Below, in pieces: positions 22,125 through 23,272 of a stretch of 23,272 nt of DNA. A model generated the notes under the pieces. It was given only the letters and a program-made list of their open reading frames with translations, did not search any database and had not been told where the DNA came from. Made by a program: the position numbers and the translations under genes. Within the stretch, counting starts at the first letter, position 1, and the number at the start of each line of letters is the position of its first letter. This DNA is from UBA2040 sp002384725 (GTDB lineage Bacteria; Bacteroidota; Bacteroidia; Flavobacteriales_D; Crocinitomicaceae), in the NCBI GenBank assembly GCA_963926475.1, contig CAWUXE010000027.1, positions 1-23,272 of the forward strand. The letters run 5' to 3'.

Positions 22125-22748
22125 TCAGATTTTTCTTCCTTTCCAAGAATTCTTCGCCGTGAAAGCGCCGAAAAGCAGTGCAATCATATAGAACTTGATA
22201 CAGAAATATATTCAAAGTGTTGAATTGCTCTTGAAATTTATAGAGGAAAGAAAAGCATCGAGTTCGCCTTTGAGTAAAGTCATGACTATCGTTGCGCCCC
22301 AATCTCCAATTATAGTTTGATACCAAGCAAAAGAATAATAACTCAATTGGAAAAGAAAGTGCAACAATCCAAACAAAGTGTACGAAACTACTTTTGGTCG
22401 TTCTGTCGCTGAAAATGGCATCATTCTACCAATAGAATTACCAAGCGCGCTCGGTGCGAGAAATCCAGAAAACATTCCAGCGAAAAACTATTTTGATTTG
22501 CTTCTTACTAAAATTTCCAATCGACAGAGTGGAAATTTTCTATTTCTTGAACTCCAAGTACCAATTTAAAAAAAAACGAGTACAAGTGCAGTGATAAAAG
22601 CGAAGTAATTGTTCGGTAAAGACCAGTCGAACTCTTGCCATCTGAATTTTTTTAGTTGAAAATACAGAATTAAAAGAATGGCAAACAAGAGAAGGCTTTG
22701 TCCGATCTTGAACAATATCCCTTCTTTTTTTATAGCTTTGAGTTCCAA
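22125..22748 (-). pseudogene. Decayed flippase-like (LPG synthase TM family) gene
   Basis: Remains of a multi-pass membrane protein of the lysylphosphatidylglycerol-synthase transmembrane (flippase-like) family in three frames. N-terminal piece from a TTG at 22748: ELKAIKKEGILFKIGQSLLL, LILYFQLKKFRWQEFDWS; a frameshift in the A9 run 22568-22576; NWYLEFKK followed by TAG at 22540-22542 where the family has KWK; another shift at about 22476-22491; then AGMFSGFLAPSALGNSIGRM, ERPKVVSYTLFGLLHFLFQL up to a TGA at 22212; and in the same frame FYMIALLFGAFTAKNSWKG to a TGA at 22125. The pieces total about 210 residues against roughly 310 expected, so internal sequence is also lost. At least four lesions make sequencing error an unlikely explanation. 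Confidence 0.75.
22707..22740 (+). promoter_or_regulatory. Promoter of ruvC
   Basis: TTTG at 22707-22710, a 22-bp spacer and TAGCTTTG at 22733-22740, a full -7 match 17 bp before the ruvC ATG. It lies inside the 5' end of the decayed flippase-like gene on the other strand. Confidence 0.5.
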
Positions 22749-22757
22749 ACGTATTGA

Positions 22758-23272
22758 ATGGTTGAAGATAAAATAATTCTTGGAATTGACCCTGGCACAA
22801 CTGTTCTCGGTTACGGTTTCATTCATATTCAGGGAAAAAAAATTAAGATGATTAATTTTGGCGTTATTCACCTGAACAAATTGCCAACGCAAAATGACAA
22901 GTTGAAACGGATATTCGAAAGACTGGATGGATTGATAGCAGAATTCAAACCAGATGAGATGGCATTAGAAGCACCTTTTTTCGGAAAGAATGTACAATCT
23001 ATGCTAAAACTGGGACGTGCGCAAGGTGTGGCTATTGCCACTGCCATCAAATACAACTTGCCGTACGAAGAATACAGCCCTAGAAGGATTAAACAAGCTA
23101 TCACGGGCAACGGAGCCTCTTCGAAAGAACAAGTTGCGGCCATGCTTCAAAACATCCTTAAATTAGAGGAAATTCCAAAATATTTAGATGCTACAGATGG
23201 TTTGGCTGCAGCGCTTTGTCATCATTATTCGAAAGGTATTGGGGAAAACAACAAAACCAAAGGCAACAATTG
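22758..23272 (+). CDS. ruvC: Holliday junction endonuclease RuvC (5' part)
   Basis: The gene runs off the right edge after 171 codons. RuvC cuts Holliday junctions in recombination repair with RuvAB. The frame begins MVEDKIILGIDPGTTVLGYG with the catalytic Asp11, then ALEAPFFGKNVQSMLKLGRA with Glu71, EEYSPRRIKQAITGNG, and LDATDGLAAALCHHY with Asp144 and Asp147, completing the acidic active site. Because typical RuvC is about 180 residues, only the last few codons are missing. ATG 22758 is fixed by alignment to the family start. Confidence 0.95.
   Translation, partial: MVEDKIILGIDPGTTVLGYGFIHIQGKKIKMINFGVIHLNKLPTQNDKLKRIFERLDGLIAEFKPDEMALEAPFFGKNVQSMLKLGRAQGVAIATAIKYNLPYEEYSPRRIKQAITGNGASSKEQVAAMLQNILKLEEIPKYLDATDGLAAALCHHYSKGIGENNKTKGNN

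Noticed and set aside
1..23272. CRISPR arrays, tRNAs, rRNAs, transposases, integrases and restriction or toxin-antitoxin genes
   Set aside because: I looked for direct repeat arrays, cloverleaf-like GGTTCGAATC patterns and known protein motifs on both strands and found none; no searches could be run.

Overview
The window is a gene-dense stretch of a Bacteroidota chromosome, most likely Flavobacteriales (a Fluviicola/Crocinitomicaceae-like bacterium is a guess from protein style). The evidence is the LpxC-FabZ fusion, the rpmB-rpmG-DUF4295-ftsY block, a DUF5686 outer-membrane protein, TAnnTTTG-type -7 promoter boxes, and the general lack of Shine-Dalgarno sequences before start codons. I see no tRNA, rRNA, CRISPR array, transposase or phage gene.

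Layout. (1) 1-1996 +: a TerC-family membrane protein, an unknown 195-aa protein, a DUF493 (YbeD-like) protein and a membrane-anchored unknown, with overlapping start and stop codons. (2) 2035-2556: thioredoxin with its own promoter and terminator, then a REP-like palindrome. (3) 2604-6607 +: a membrane-anchored DUF4258-like protein, then the lipid A block lpxD, lpxC-fabZ, lpxA. (4) 6608-8200: an RlmD-type rRNA methyltransferase lacking the usual Fe-S cysteines, flanked by two diverged copies of one AT-rich repeat. (5) 8225-9503: cinA. (6) 9520-11207 +: rpmB, rpmG, DUF4295 (probable bL38) and ftsY. The rimO gene I would expect after ftsY is absent; a 300-bp scar with two gene fragments is there instead. 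(7) 11328-14125 -: an MBOAT O-acyltransferase and an AlgX-like partner, plus a broken small lipoprotein gene. (8) 14163-16720 -: a large DUF5686 outer-membrane protein preceded by a 20-residue hydrophobic mini-ORF that overlaps its start as ATGA. (9) 16857-18118 -: a NYN-LOTUS protein and about 430 bp of gene debris. (10) 18119-20308 -: a second LpxD and a GAF/SpoIIE-type PP2C phosphatase as a two-gene operon. (11) 20431-22124 +: a secreted unknown and a DoxX-like membrane protein. (12) 22125-22748 -: a decayed flippase-like (lysylphosphatidylglycerol-synthase TM family) pseudogene. (13) 22758-end +: 5' part of ruvC.

Envelope biogenesis is the main theme: lipid A acylation (two LpxD), fatty-acid dehydration, O-acylation of an exported glycan, and an outer-membrane barrel protein. 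The rest is translation and protein targeting (L28, L33, bL38, FtsY, rRNA methylation) with DNA repair (ruvC) at the edge. The most notable points are a repeated arrangement in which the -7 promoter box ends only 4-5 nt before the start codon (lpxD, cinA, ftsY, MBOAT), implying leaderless mRNAs; the coupled mini-ORF before the DUF5686 gene; and three patches of gene decay.
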